Source: an uncultured bacterium (GTDB lineage Bacteria > Cyanobacteriota > Vampirovibrionia > Gastranaerophilales > Gastranaerophilaceae). From it: 64,000 nucleotides of DNA. The DNA is taken from contig CAREDV010000001.1 in NCBI GenBank assembly GCA_948964545.1, positions 434,001-498,000 of the forward strand, written 5' to 3'. The translations under genes and the position numbers were made by a program. Below, one piece after another: positions 41,938-50,831 of the stretch. Position 1 is the stretch's first letter, and every line of letters starts with the position of its first letter. The notes under the pieces are model-generated. The model made no database searches and was not told the DNA's origin. It saw only the letters and a list, made by a program, of their open reading frames with translations.

Positions 41938-43308
41938 ATGGTTCAAATTAATGTTTCTAACGGTCAAGGTATTACACAGGCAATAAAGGCAAAAGTTCAA
42001 GCAGATGGCGGAACAATTTCCAATAATACTTTGTCAGTATGGCAGCAAGTTATGACTGAGGTAAAAACTGCACAAGAAAGTGGTTCGCAGATTTATACCG
42101 GCGGCGATGAGATTGAGAAACTTAATGACAGTGCAAACTGGAAAACTGATTTTAAAGTGATGACAAATCAAGTTATTGAACTTGCACAAGATGTTTGGAA
42201 TAAAATTGTACAATTATTAACCGGGCAGTCTGCACAGCCGGAAACTGTTGCAGAACAGCCTGTGGTAGAACAAGTTGTTCAAGAAGTTGTTGAGGAATCT
42301 AGAGATGAAATAGAAGTTGAAGCTCCGTCTGATGAAGTGGAACATACTTCAAATGATGCCGTGAGCGTTACAGGTTCATCACAAACTTTATCAAAGGAGC
42401 AGGCTGATGCACTTGTACAAGAAACATTGGGTAAACCATTACCTGATGGAGTAGAAGTCTCGTTTGTTATGTCAAACGGAACAATTGTTCCGGCATTCAA
42501 AAAAGATGGACAGCCGATTAGCCCGGATTCTTTGAAAGAGCCTGCGACAGTGGTAGTTGCAAATGAACCTGAAACACCTCTTGTTACAGGTCCGCCAAGA
42601 GGTGAAAATCCGGAATATGATGCTATTGTTAATCCACAGCCTGTTGAACCTATTATCAAAGACGGATATATTAGAAATATAAGTGATGTACTTATAGGTT
42701 TAGACGGAGTACAGCGGGTTATACGTGGTGAGTTTGGAATTACTGTAACACGTGAAGATGGTGAAACGTTGGAAATTGGAAATACTCAGGCGGAATTAGA
42801 CCGTGCAAAAGCATTTATACGCGGTGAGGAAGTTTTACCTGTTGAAACGGTTGATGATGTTCAAGATATTGATGAAGTTGAGGAGGTTGATAATGCCGGT
42901 CAAACGGAAAATACTAATGAACCGTATACAATAGGTAATGTTCAATTCACTGAGAACGGCTATTCTATGAAAACTAATGTCCCAGCAGATGATGAAGCCG
43001 AAAATATTCAAAATTTTCTTGGCAGGTCAAATATTAATGTATACAGAACTCCAGACGGCAGAATAAATTATAGAGGACATATAGATTTAAGTGAGTCAAT
43101 CGCAAGAACACATGCAGAAACCAGTATGAGGGTTTTATGCAGACAAAAGGGTACATATCTTCAATTATTAGAAAAGGATTATAATACACTGCCTGCTGGT
43201 GAAAAAGCATTTGTAGATGAATTTAATAGATTAATGACGGACATGGAAATTAAGATTGACGGAAGCGATAATTTTGTCAATATTGAAGGTTCTCAATATG
43301 TAAAATAA
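41938..43308 (+). CDS. Acidic unknown protein behind a pentanucleotide-repeat leader
   Basis: 456 residues from the ATG at 41938 (MVQINVSNGQGITQAIK) with CGGAGAG upstream; a TTG 18 codons earlier lies inside the leader and is rejected. The protein is strongly acidic, with a Val/Glu/Gln-rich low-complexity stretch (about 100-140: AEQPVVEQVVQEVVEES). Further segments are PLPDGVEVSFVMSNG and a C-terminal helical part. No signal peptide or membrane helix. No known domain. It shares its leader type with the EF-hand/LysM protein (7688). Ends at a terminator; function unknown. Confidence 0.7.
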   Translation: MVQINVSNGQGITQAIKAKVQADGGTISNNTLSVWQQVMTEVKTAQESGSQIYTGGDEIEKLNDSANWKTDFKVMTNQVIELAQDVWNKIVQLLTGQSAQPETVAEQPVVEQVVQEVVEESRDEIEVEAPSDEVEHTSNDAVSVTGSSQTLSKEQADALVQETLGKPLPDGVEVSFVMSNGTIVPAFKKDGQPISPDSLKEPATVVVANEPETPLVTGPPRGENPEYDAIVNPQPVEPIIKDGYIRNISDVLIGLDGVQRVIRGEFGITVTREDGETLEIGNTQAELDRAKAFIRGEEVLPVETVDDVQDIDEVEEVDNAGQTENTNEPYTIGNVQFTENGYSMKTNVPADDEAENIQNFLGRSNINVYRTPDGRINYRGHIDLSESIARTHAETSMRVLCRQKGTYLQLLEKDYNTLPAGEKAFVDEFNRLMTDMEIKIDGSDNFVNIEGSQYVK

Positions 43309-43313
43309 TAAAA

Positions 43314-43342
43314 AAGGCGGGAATTAATTCCCGCCTTTTTTT
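43314..43342. terminator. Bidirectional terminator before groEL
   Basis: AAGGCGGGAAT-T-AATTCCCGCCTTTTTTTT, 9 to 10 bp perfect stem with A and T runs, between the convergent acidic protein gene and groEL. Confidence 0.92.
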
Positions 43343-43358
43343 TATGTTTAAGTTCGGA

Positions 43359-45002
43359 TTAAAATCCGCCCATACCACCCATGCCTTGAGGCATAGCAGG
43401 TATTTCAGGTTTTTCTTCCGGAATGTCTACAACAGCAGCTTCTGTAGTTAATAACATTGAAGCAACTGATGCTGCGTTGATTAAAGCTGAACGAGTTACT
43501 TTTGCAGGGTCAACGATACCTGATTTGAACATATCAACGTATTCATCATTCAATGCATCATAACCGTAAGCTCCGTCATGACTTAATACTGTATCAATTA
43601 CAACGTCAGCTTTAGCACCTGCGTTGCGAGCGATTGCTCTTAGAGGTACATCAAGTGCTGATGTAAGAATTTTAAAGCCGATTTTTTCATCATCAGATGA
43701 GAAGTTTGTTGAGTTTACAAGTTTTGAAAGTTCTTGTTTAACTCTTACCAATGCAACACCGCCACCTGGAACGATACCTTCTTCGTTAGCTGCACGTGTA
43801 GCGTTTAATGCGTCTTCAATTCTTAGTTTTCTTTCTTTAAGTTCAACTTCTGAAGCTGCACCAACTTCAATTACTGCAACACCGCCTGAAAGTTTTGCAA
43901 CGCGTTCTTGAAGTTTTTCTCTGTCGTATTCAGAGTCAGAAGCTTCGATTTGTTTTCTAATAAGTCTAATTCTGTCTTGAACTGCATTTCTTGTATCTTC
44001 GCCGACAACGATTGTAGTTTCGTCTTTAGTAACAGTAACGCGTTTTGCTCTACCTAACATTTGAGCTGTAACATTTTCAAGTTTAATGCCGAGTTCTTCT
44101 GTGAACATTTCACCGCCTGTAAGAATAGCAATATCTTCAAGCATAGCTTTTCTTCTGTCGCCAAATCCCGGAGCTTTTACTGCAACTGCTCTCAAAACTT
44201 TTCGCATTGTGTTAACAACAAGTGTTGCAAGAGCTTCGCCTTCGATGTCTTCTGCGATAAGTAATAACGAACGTCCGTCGCGTGCAACTTGTTCAAGTAA
44301 CGGAACCATATCTGAGATAAGGTTGATTTTTTTGTTACAGCAGAATACATAAGCGTCTTCCAATACAGCTTCCATTCTTTCTGCGTCTGTAACGAAGTAT
44401 GGTGACAAATATCCTTTGTCAAACTGCATACCTTCAACAACTTTTAAGTTTGTACCGAAAGATTTGCTTTCTTCAACAGTAATAACACCGTCGTGACCGA
44501 CTTTTTCCATTGCTTCTGCAATAAGTTCACCGATTTCTCTGTTGTTGCCTGCTGAAACGCTTGCAACTTGAGCGATTTCTTCTTTTGTGTTAACTGGTCT
44601 TGATAAGTCTTTAATGTTTTTTACAGCGATTTCAACAGCTTTGTCAATACCGCGTTTCATAGACATAGGATTAGCGCCTGCTGTCAAGTTTTTCAAGCCT
44701 TCGCGAACGATTGCTTGAGCAAGAACAGAAGCTGTTGTTGTACCGTCGCCTGCAACATCGTTTGTTTTAGATGAAACTTCTTTCAACAATTGTGCACCTG
44801 CGTTTTCAAGTCCGTCTTTAAGTTCGATTTCTTTTGCGATTGTAACACCGTCGTTAACGATTTGAGGAGCACCGTATTTCTTTTCCAAGATTACGTTTCT
44901 GCCTTTTGGTCCAAGTGTAACTTTTACGGCATCTGCTACCGCATCAATACCTTTAAGAAGCGATTTTCTAGCTTCTTCGTCAAATACTATACGTTTTGCC
45001 AT
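43359..45002 (-). CDS. groEL: Chaperonin GroEL (60 kDa)
   Basis: 547 residues, full length. It forms the tetradecameric folding chamber with GroES. Landmarks: VTLGPKGRNV (about 27-36), the ATP motif GDGTTTASVLAQ (about 85-96), and the C-terminal Gly-Met tail GMGGMGGF. AGGAGA before the ATG; 11 bases downstream of groES, a normal groESL operon. Confidence 0.98.
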   Translation of the reverse strand: MAKRIVFDEEARKSLLKGIDAVADAVKVTLGPKGRNVILEKKYGAPQIVNDGVTIAKEIELKDGLENAGAQLLKEVSSKTNDVAGDGTTTASVLAQAIVREGLKNLTAGANPMSMKRGIDKAVEIAVKNIKDLSRPVNTKEEIAQVASVSAGNNREIGELIAEAMEKVGHDGVITVEESKSFGTNLKVVEGMQFDKGYLSPYFVTDAERMEAVLEDAYVFCCNKKINLISDMVPLLEQVARDGRSLLLIAEDIEGEALATLVVNTMRKVLRAVAVKAPGFGDRRKAMLEDIAILTGGEMFTEELGIKLENVTAQMLGRAKRVTVTKDETTIVVGEDTRNAVQDRIRLIRKQIEASDSEYDREKLQERVAKLSGGVAVIEVGAASEVELKERKLRIEDALNATRAANEEGIVPGGGVALVRVKQELSKLVNSTNFSSDDEKIGFKILTSALDVPLRAIARNAGAKADVVIDTVLSHDGAYGYDALNDEYVDMFKSGIVDPAKVTRSALINAASVASMLLTTEAAVVDIPEEKPEIPAMPQGMGGMGGF

Positions 45003-45013
45003 TTTATTTCTCC

Positions 45014-45298
45014 TTATTCAATAATAGCTAATGCATCTTTAATAGAAAGAATTTTGTATTCACATCCGTCCATTTTAATGTCAGTACCTGCGTATTTTGC
45101 ATAGAGAATTACATCTCCTGCTTTTACGTCCATAGGTTCTCTTTCGCCTTTGTCGTTCATTTTACCTTCACCTACAGCCACTACTTCACCTTTTTGAGGT
45201 TTTTCTTTAGCACTGTCAGGAATAAAAATTCCGCCTGAAGTCTGTTCTGTATCTTCAATAACTTTAATAACAATTCTGTCGCCTAATGGTTTTAACAT
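45014..45298 (-). CDS. groES: Co-chaperonin GroES (10 kDa)
   Basis: 94 residues from the ATG at 45298 (MLKPLGDRIVIKV), preceded by AAGGAGAA; a longer upstream frame is rejected. The mobile loop is TSGGIFIPDSAKEKPQKGEV (about 21-40), followed by GDVILYAKYAGT. First gene of the groESL operon. A TATAAT -10 box lies in the upstream region, but I see no CIRCE inverted repeat, so HrcA control is not evident. Confidence 0.96.
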   Translation of the reverse strand: MLKPLGDRIVIKVIEDTEQTSGGIFIPDSAKEKPQKGEVVAVGEGKMNDKGEREPMDVKAGDVILYAKYAGTDIKMDGCEYKILSIKDALAIIE

Positions 45299-45434
45299 AT
45301 TTTTTCTCCTTTTCTCTCCTACTCTAAAATTATAAAACAAATTATACAATATTTAAATTCCTTAACGAAAAATTAATTTTTTGATTGATTTTAGCCATAA
45401 AATAGTTTATAATATATAAAGAAAGGGTTTAAAT

Positions 45435-46166
45435 ATGAAAGTATTAAATAACAGCTTACAAAAATCTGCCTTTACTTTAGCAGAGGTATTGGTAACTTTA
45501 GGTATTATCGGTGTCGTTTCGGCAATGACACTGCCTACATTGACAAAAAACCATCAGCGCAAAGTTTATGTAACTCAATTACATAAAGTTTATAATGAGT
45601 TTCAACAAGTTACTGAATCTGCTATTGCAGAACGAAATGCTATAAATTTACGTGAGGCAGGTGTTTCTGGTTACCAAGATTTAGATAGGCTGTTAAAAAA
45701 TCATATGAAAATTATTAAGACTTGTAATCCTGGTGGCGGTGGAGCTATGGATAGCTGTGTTGGCGGGTCTGGAACAAAAAACCTTTCTAATGCTTCTGCT
45801 CCCTACAGTACAGGTACAACTTGTCATGTTACAGCAAGTGGCGCTGGTATTTGTTATTATTCTGTTGCATTTGCTAGTACTGGTGATTTTTTAACTTATG
45901 TTACATTTGATACAAATGGTAAATCTGGCCCTAATATTTTAGGCAGAGATGTGTTTGTATTAGGTTTATTTAATGACGGTTCATTAGGAGCTTATACTGA
46001 TATTACTTGCGGAAAAGATGATGAAGCATGCGAGAGCGATAAAGCTGAGGCAGAATCAAAAGCAGATTTAGCAAGATGTCAGGCTGCAAACAGTTCTTTA
46101 ATGGGAGCAGATGCAGCAGCATGTTTCAAGGTGTTGCAAGATAACGGCTGGGAAATGAATTATTAA
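45435..46166 (+). CDS. Pilin-like protein with class III signal (paralogue 2)
   Basis: 243 residues. The N-terminus MKVLNNSLQKSA-FTLAEVLVTLGIIGVVSAMT has a prepilin cleavage site, but with Ala instead of Gly at -1. A helical stalk follows (YVTQLHKVYNEFQQVTESA). The globular domain has several cysteines and the motif TFDTNGKSGPNILGRDVFV, matching the other pilin-like protein at 15573. Gly/Ser-rich loop near residues 100-125. AAAGGG ribosome site. Single gene with its own terminator; type IV pilus, pseudopilus or competence function all possible. Confidence 0.83.
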   Translation: MKVLNNSLQKSAFTLAEVLVTLGIIGVVSAMTLPTLTKNHQRKVYVTQLHKVYNEFQQVTESAIAERNAINLREAGVSGYQDLDRLLKNHMKIIKTCNPGGGGAMDSCVGGSGTKNLSNASAPYSTGTTCHVTASGAGICYYSVAFASTGDFLTYVTFDTNGKSGPNILGRDVFVLGLFNDGSLGAYTDITCGKDDEACESDKAEAESKADLARCQAANSSLMGADAAACFKVLQDNGWEMNY

Positions 46167-46172
46167 AAGCTT

Positions 46173-46199
46173 AAAAAATCACCTTACGGTGATTTTTTA
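46173..46199 (+). terminator. Terminator after pilin-like gene 2
   Basis: AAAAAATCACC-TTAC-GGTGATTTTTT, seven bases after the stop codon. Confidence 0.88.
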
Positions 46200-46255
46200 G
46201 TATATATATTCACCTGGCTAGTCCTTAAATATTTTATTTATGTTATGCTGAAACT

Positions 46256-48085
46256 ATGAAACGGGTTATGTATGTTATTTTAGTTTTAGTGATTGTTTTC
46301 GGGCTTTGCAGAGCTTGTATACAGCAGGATATTGCATCGGAAAACACTTTTCAATTGCGTCCGAAAGAGGAATTGGTTTTTGCGGATTATCCGATTGAAA
46401 AAAACATTACGGTAAATGGGGTTGATTATCTTGAATCGCAAACACCTGTTGGTAAATTTGGCGGAACTTTTGTAACTTCAACAATCGGCGAGGGGCCAAA
46501 AACTTTCAATCCGTTTAATTCAAAAGATAATATCTCATCAACAATGTCAGAGATTATGTATGACGGGCTTGTGACGACAAATCCTGTAACGGGTGAAACG
46601 ATTCCGAAACTTGCTAAATCTTTTACAGTTCAGGGATGCGAATATATTGTAAATTTGCGTCACGGAATTAAATGGTCGGACGGCAAACCTATTACGGCAG
46701 ATGATGTTGTGTTTACGTGGAATAAAATTATCCTTGGCGGATTTGGAAATACTTCAACTCGTGATTCAATAATTATTGGCGGGAAACTTCCGACAGTCAG
46801 TAAAATTGATGATTACACCGTAAAATTTATTACGCCTAAACCGTTTGCGCCTTTTTTGCGAATGTTATCCTCACCGATTGCGCCAAAACATATTTTTGAA
46901 CCTGCGGTAAACAGAGGAAAAGCTTATTTTGACGGGTTTTTATCAACTAATACAGACCCGAAAGAGTTTGTAACTTCGGGCGCATTCAAGTTGAAAGAAT
47001 ACGTTCCAGCACAGCGTGTTGTGTTTGAAAAAAATCCGAATTATTACGTTATAAATAAAGACAGGCAAAAACTTCCCTATCTTGAAAAATTGGTTTATTT
47101 AATCGTTGGCGACATAAATAATCAGGTTTTAAAATTTGAAGGCGGAGAGCTTGATGAAATCAGCTTGCAGGGTGCAAATGTAGCTCGTTTTAAAGAGATG
47201 GAAAAGCATTCTGATTTTAAGGTATACAATATTGGGCCTGACACGGGTACGATGTACCTTTCTATGAATATGAATAACCGCAAAAATGATAAGGGTAAAT
47301 ATTATGTAGACCAGAAAAAACAGGTTTGGTTTCAGGATAAAAACTTCAGGCAGGCTGTAGATTTGGCACTTGACAGAAAAAATATGGTGTTTAATATTGC
47401 AAACGGCCTGGGCTATCCTTTGTTTACGCCTGAAACATTAAATTCAATATTTTTGAATAAAGATTTAAAACCTTACGATAAGGATTTGGAAAAATCACGA
47501 GAACTATTGAAAAAATCAGGTTTTTATTGGGATAAAGCGGGACACTTGCTTGATCGTTTCGGGAACCATGTTGAATTTGACCTTTATACAAATGCAGGAA
47601 ACACAGAGCGCGAAGCTATCGGGGTTATGGTAAAACAAGACCTTGAAGATTTGGGAATGAAAGTTAATTTCAAACCTATTGAATTTAATTCGCTTGTGAA
47701 TAAGTTGATGTCAACGCTTGACTGGGATATGGTTATAATGGGCTTTACAGGCTCGCCTTTAGAGCCTAACGGAGGCAAAAACGTATGGCTTTCTGACGGA
47801 ACTTTGCATATATTCAACCAGCGTCTTGAGGGGGATGAGAAAAGCCGCCGTTACCCATTTGAAAATCGTATAGATTATCTTTATACACAGGGCGCGCTTG
47901 CAACGAAATTCGAGGACAGAAAGAAATTTTATGATGAATATCAGGCGATAGTTTATGAGGAAAAACCATTTATTTATATTTATTCGCCCATAAGAATTGT
48001 TGCTATACGCGACAAGTTCAAAAATGTTTATCCGACATCTCTTGGCGGAGTTACTCACAATATTGAGGAGTTATACATACAATAA
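46256..48085 (+). CDS. Peptide ABC transporter substrate-binding protein (SBP family 5)
   Basis: 609 residues with an N-terminal hydrophobic segment and CRAC near residues 18-21, perhaps a lipoprotein signal though the lipobox is poor. The SBP_bac_5 body is clear: FNPFNSKDNISSTMSEIMYDGLV, LRHGIKWSDGKPITADDVVFTWN (about 134-156), and ALDRKNMVFNIANGLGYP (about 371-388). It binds oligopeptides or similar ligands in the periplasm. A TATGCT -10 box ends six bases before the ATG. Overlaps the first permease by one base. Confidence 0.9.
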   Translation: MKRVMYVILVLVIVFGLCRACIQQDIASENTFQLRPKEELVFADYPIEKNITVNGVDYLESQTPVGKFGGTFVTSTIGEGPKTFNPFNSKDNISSTMSEIMYDGLVTTNPVTGETIPKLAKSFTVQGCEYIVNLRHGIKWSDGKPITADDVVFTWNKIILGGFGNTSTRDSIIIGGKLPTVSKIDDYTVKFITPKPFAPFLRMLSSPIAPKHIFEPAVNRGKAYFDGFLSTNTDPKEFVTSGAFKLKEYVPAQRVVFEKNPNYYVINKDRQKLPYLEKLVYLIVGDINNQVLKFEGGELDEISLQGANVARFKEMEKHSDFKVYNIGPDTGTMYLSMNMNNRKNDKGKYYVDQKKQVWFQDKNFRQAVDLALDRKNMVFNIANGLGYPLFTPETLNSIFLNKDLKPYDKDLEKSRELLKKSGFYWDKAGHLLDRFGNHVEFDLYTNAGNTEREAIGVMVKQDLEDLGMKVNFKPIEFNSLVNKLMSTLDWDMVIMGFTGSPLEPNGGKNVWLSDGTLHIFNQRLEGDEKSRRYPFENRIDYLYTQGALATKFEDRKKFYDEYQAIVYEEKPFIYIYSPIRIVAIRDKFKNVYPTSLGGVTHNIEELYIQ

Positions 48086-49059
48086 TGCAAATCTTGTTAT
48101 ATATACTAAAAAGAATATTACAGACAATACCATTGCTTATTATAGTGTCATTGATAAGCTTTTTTATAATACGTTTGTCGCCAGTTGATCCGCTTGCTGA
48201 ATTAAGATTAAACCCGTCGGTTTCAAAAGAAACCTTGCAGGCTGAAACTCAGCGTTTAGGGTTAGATAAACCTATTATTGTTCAGTACGGCAAATGGGCA
48301 AAGTCATTTATTAAGGGGGATTTGGGCGTAACTTCCAACGGCGAAAAAGTCAGCACTAAGTTAAAAGAGCGTATTCCAAACACACTGCTTTTGACTACAA
48401 TTGTAATCTTTCTCGCATGGATTGTCGGAGTTCCTCTCGGTATTTTATCCGCAGTATATTGGAAAACGCCTTTTGACAGAGTTTTAACAGTTTTAACAAG
48501 TATCGGTATGGCAATACCGTCGTTTTTCTTTGCGGTATTATTGTTGATTTTTGCTGTTAAAACAGGGTGGTTTCCTGTTGGAGGTTTGACAAGTTCTAAC
48601 TTTTTGGAAATGAATTTCTGGCAGAAAGTTGGTGATATTGCGCATCACCTTGTTTTGCCCGTAACAGTTTTATTTACGCTTTCTCTTGCAGGATTGCAAA
48701 GACAGATGAGGGGAAATTTATTGGATGTTTTGGACAGTGATTATGTTAAGTTTGCCAGAGCAAAGGGTTTAAGTGAGTTTAAGGTTGTTTTTAAACATGC
48801 TTTAAGAAATGCTGTTAACCCCTTAATTACGCTTTTAGGTTTTGAATTTGCGGGACTTTTGAGTGGTGCTGCGCTGACAGAATATGTTTTTCAATATCCA
48901 GGTTTGGGAAGATTAATTTTGGAAGCTGTTTTAAAATCCGATATAAATCTAGTTATGGCATCATTAATGATGGGGGCTGTAATGCTTATTTTAGGCAACT
49001 TAATAGCTGATATATTATTGATTATGACTGATCCAAGAATCAGAGGAGGACAGGCATGA
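48085..49059 (+). CDS. Peptide ABC transporter permease (DppB/OppB type)
   Basis: 324 residues, six helices. The N-terminal signature is LKRILQTIPLLIIVSLISFFIIRLSPVDP (about 5-33), and the binding-protein-dependent permease EAA loop is RAKGLSEFKVVFKHALRNAVNPLITLLG (about 225-252). It is coupled to the binding protein (TAATG) and to the next permease (ATGA overlap). No ATPase genes follow in this window. Confidence 0.92.
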   Translation: MQILLYILKRILQTIPLLIIVSLISFFIIRLSPVDPLAELRLNPSVSKETLQAETQRLGLDKPIIVQYGKWAKSFIKGDLGVTSNGEKVSTKLKERIPNTLLLTTIVIFLAWIVGVPLGILSAVYWKTPFDRVLTVLTSIGMAIPSFFFAVLLLIFAVKTGWFPVGGLTSSNFLEMNFWQKVGDIAHHLVLPVTVLFTLSLAGLQRQMRGNLLDVLDSDYVKFARAKGLSEFKVVFKHALRNAVNPLITLLGFEFAGLLSGAALTEYVFQYPGLGRLILEAVLKSDINLVMASLMMGAVMLILGNLIADILLIMTDPRIRGGQA

Positions 49060-50123
49060 TAAAAGATATTTTAAAACAATTGTGGAAAGATAAATTTGCA
49101 CGAATTGCACTTATTGTTTTGGGGATAATCTATTTCGCACTGTTTTTTGCAGATTTTATAGCACCTTACACAAAAGATTTTTCGGATAGAACAATGGCTT
49201 ATGTTCCGCCTTCAAAGATTTTTACAATTGATGAGAACGGCAGATTTTCAAAGCCATACACATATAATTACAAGCGTGAATTTGATGAAACGGATTTGAA
49301 AATTGTCTATACGCTTGACAGAAGCCAAAAACATTATGTGAAATTCTTTGCAAAAGGTCAGCCTTATAAGTTTTTGGGTTTAATCCCTATGGAAAGACAT
49401 CTAATGACGACTGACAATGACGGACGTTTATTCTTGCTCGGAACTGATATTAACGGGCGTGATGTTTTTTCAAGACTGTTGTTTGGCGGAAGAATTTCTA
49501 TGACAATCGGATTTCTTGCCTTGTTTGTTTTATTCCCTATAGGACTTTTGTATGGCGGGATTGCGGGATATTTCGGCGGTAAAACCGATATGATTATGAT
49601 GAGGTTTGCAGAGGCTGTTATGTCTATTCCGAGTTTTTATCTTTTGATAATCCTTGCATCTATTTTGCCTTCGGGAATGACGAGTGTCCAAAGGTTTATG
49701 CTTATTGTTGTAATCCTTGCGCTTATCGGCTGGGCAGGTTTTGCGCGTGTTGTAAGGGGTATGGTTTTATCTGTTAAAAATCAGGAATATGTTCAGGCTG
49801 CAAAATCAATCGGCGCTTCGCGCCTTAGGATTATTGTGAAGCATATTCTACCGCAGACTACAAGTTTTGTGATTGTTGCAATGACATTGTCTGTGCCTTC
49901 TTATATTCTGTCAGAATCCGGCTTGAGTTTTTTAGGATTGGGTATTCAACAGCCTGATGCAAGCTGGGGAAATATGCTTAAAGAGGCGCAGGAATATACA
50001 AATATTATTTATCGTCCTTGGCTTTTGACACCCGGATTTTTAATTTTTGTTGCAGTCTTGGCATTTAACTTAATAGGTGATACTATAAGAGATGTGTTAG
50101 ACCCAAAATCAAAGGTACGGTAA
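49056..50123 (+). CDS. Peptide ABC transporter permease (DppC/OppC type)
   Basis: 355 residues. After the first helix (about 17-35) there is a long extracytoplasmic segment to about residue 125 (including KRSQKHYVKFFAKGQPYKFLG-like strands and LLGTDINGRDVFSRLLFGGR), longer than in typical DppC. The EAA loop is AAKSIGASRLRIIVKHILPQTTSFVIVAM (about 248-276). Start overlaps DppB-like stop by 4 bases; next gene starts immediately after its stop. ATPase partners OppD/F must be elsewhere. Confidence 0.9.
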   Translation: MIKDILKQLWKDKFARIALIVLGIIYFALFFADFIAPYTKDFSDRTMAYVPPSKIFTIDENGRFSKPYTYNYKREFDETDLKIVYTLDRSQKHYVKFFAKGQPYKFLGLIPMERHLMTTDNDGRLFLLGTDINGRDVFSRLLFGGRISMTIGFLALFVLFPIGLLYGGIAGYFGGKTDMIMMRFAEAVMSIPSFYLLIILASILPSGMTSVQRFMLIVVILALIGWAGFARVVRGMVLSVKNQEYVQAAKSIGASRLRIIVKHILPQTTSFVIVAMTLSVPSYILSESGLSFLGLGIQQPDASWGNMLKEAQEYTNIIYRPWLLTPGFLIFVAVLAFNLIGDTIRDVLDPKSKVR

Positions 50124-50831
50124 ATGTTTTTTGATATTTTAATTAGAGTTTTATCAGCATTATTGTTAGGTTTTGCAATTGGTTTGGAACGCGAAATGAC
50201 TAATAAATATGCAGGGCTTAGGACGAATATTCTTGTATGTCTTGGTGCTTGTATATTTACGATAATTTCTATTTATGGTTTCCCGACATTTGCTGATGGG
50301 GATAATGTCATTGTTTCTCAGGCTACAGGGGTAAGAGATACTGCTCGTATTGCGGCTCAGGTTGTTACAGGTATCGGTTTTATCGGTGGTGGAACTGTAC
50401 TTCGCCACGGGGCAACAGTTTTCGGGCTTACAACTGCGGCAACTTTGTGGATTGCAGCCAGTATTGGTATGGCATGCGGTGCAGGAATGTTTGTTGTAGC
50501 AATTCTGGGTACAGTTTTATCAATAATTACTCTTGTATCTGTTAGAGTGTTTGAAAAAAATGTACTTATATCAAGTACTAAAAACACCAAGCGTTTGAAA
50601 GTTAATATTTCTTGTGAAAGCGGTAAATCAGATGATATTTATAATTATTTGATAGAACATTATACGCATTTACGTGAAATTTCTAAAAAATTAAATAAAC
50701 AGGATGAAAATCTTACAAAAATTAATGTAATCCTTGATGTAGTAGGCAAAAAACCTATTCAGACAATGTATAAAACTTTCCAAAAAATCGATGGTATTGA
50801 ATCAATTTCTATACAGGAGTTTTTGGAGTAA
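50124..50831 (+). CDS. MgtC/SapB-family membrane protein
   Basis: 235 residues with about five helices in the N-terminal 145 residues. MgtC landmarks: GFAIGLEREMTNKYAGLRTNILVCLGACIFT, QVVTGIGFIGGGTVLR and TTAATLWIAASIGMACG. The C-terminal ACT-like cytoplasmic domain (about 155-235) contains LKVNISCESGKSDD. MgtC proteins affect Mg2+ homeostasis and ATP synthase; exact role varies. It starts directly after the OppC-like stop, so it may be co-transcribed. It converges with the 1138-residue gene (23-base overlap). Confidence 0.9.
   Translation: MFFDILIRVLSALLLGFAIGLEREMTNKYAGLRTNILVCLGACIFTIISIYGFPTFADGDNVIVSQATGVRDTARIAAQVVTGIGFIGGGTVLRHGATVFGLTTAATLWIAASIGMACGAGMFVVAILGTVLSIITLVSVRVFEKNVLISSTKNTKRLKVNISCESGKSDDIYNYLIEHYTHLREISKKLNKQDENLTKINVILDVVGKKPIQTMYKTFQKIDGIESISIQEFLE

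Noticed and set aside
44192..44440. Antisense ORFs inside groEL and other long genes
   Set aside because: They have no ribosome sites or promoters, and groEL on the minus strand is certain; these are reading-frame shadows.
45299..45434. CIRCE element upstream of groES
   Set aside because: I looked for TTAGCACTC-N9-GAGTGCTAA and saw no match, only a TATAAT-type promoter.
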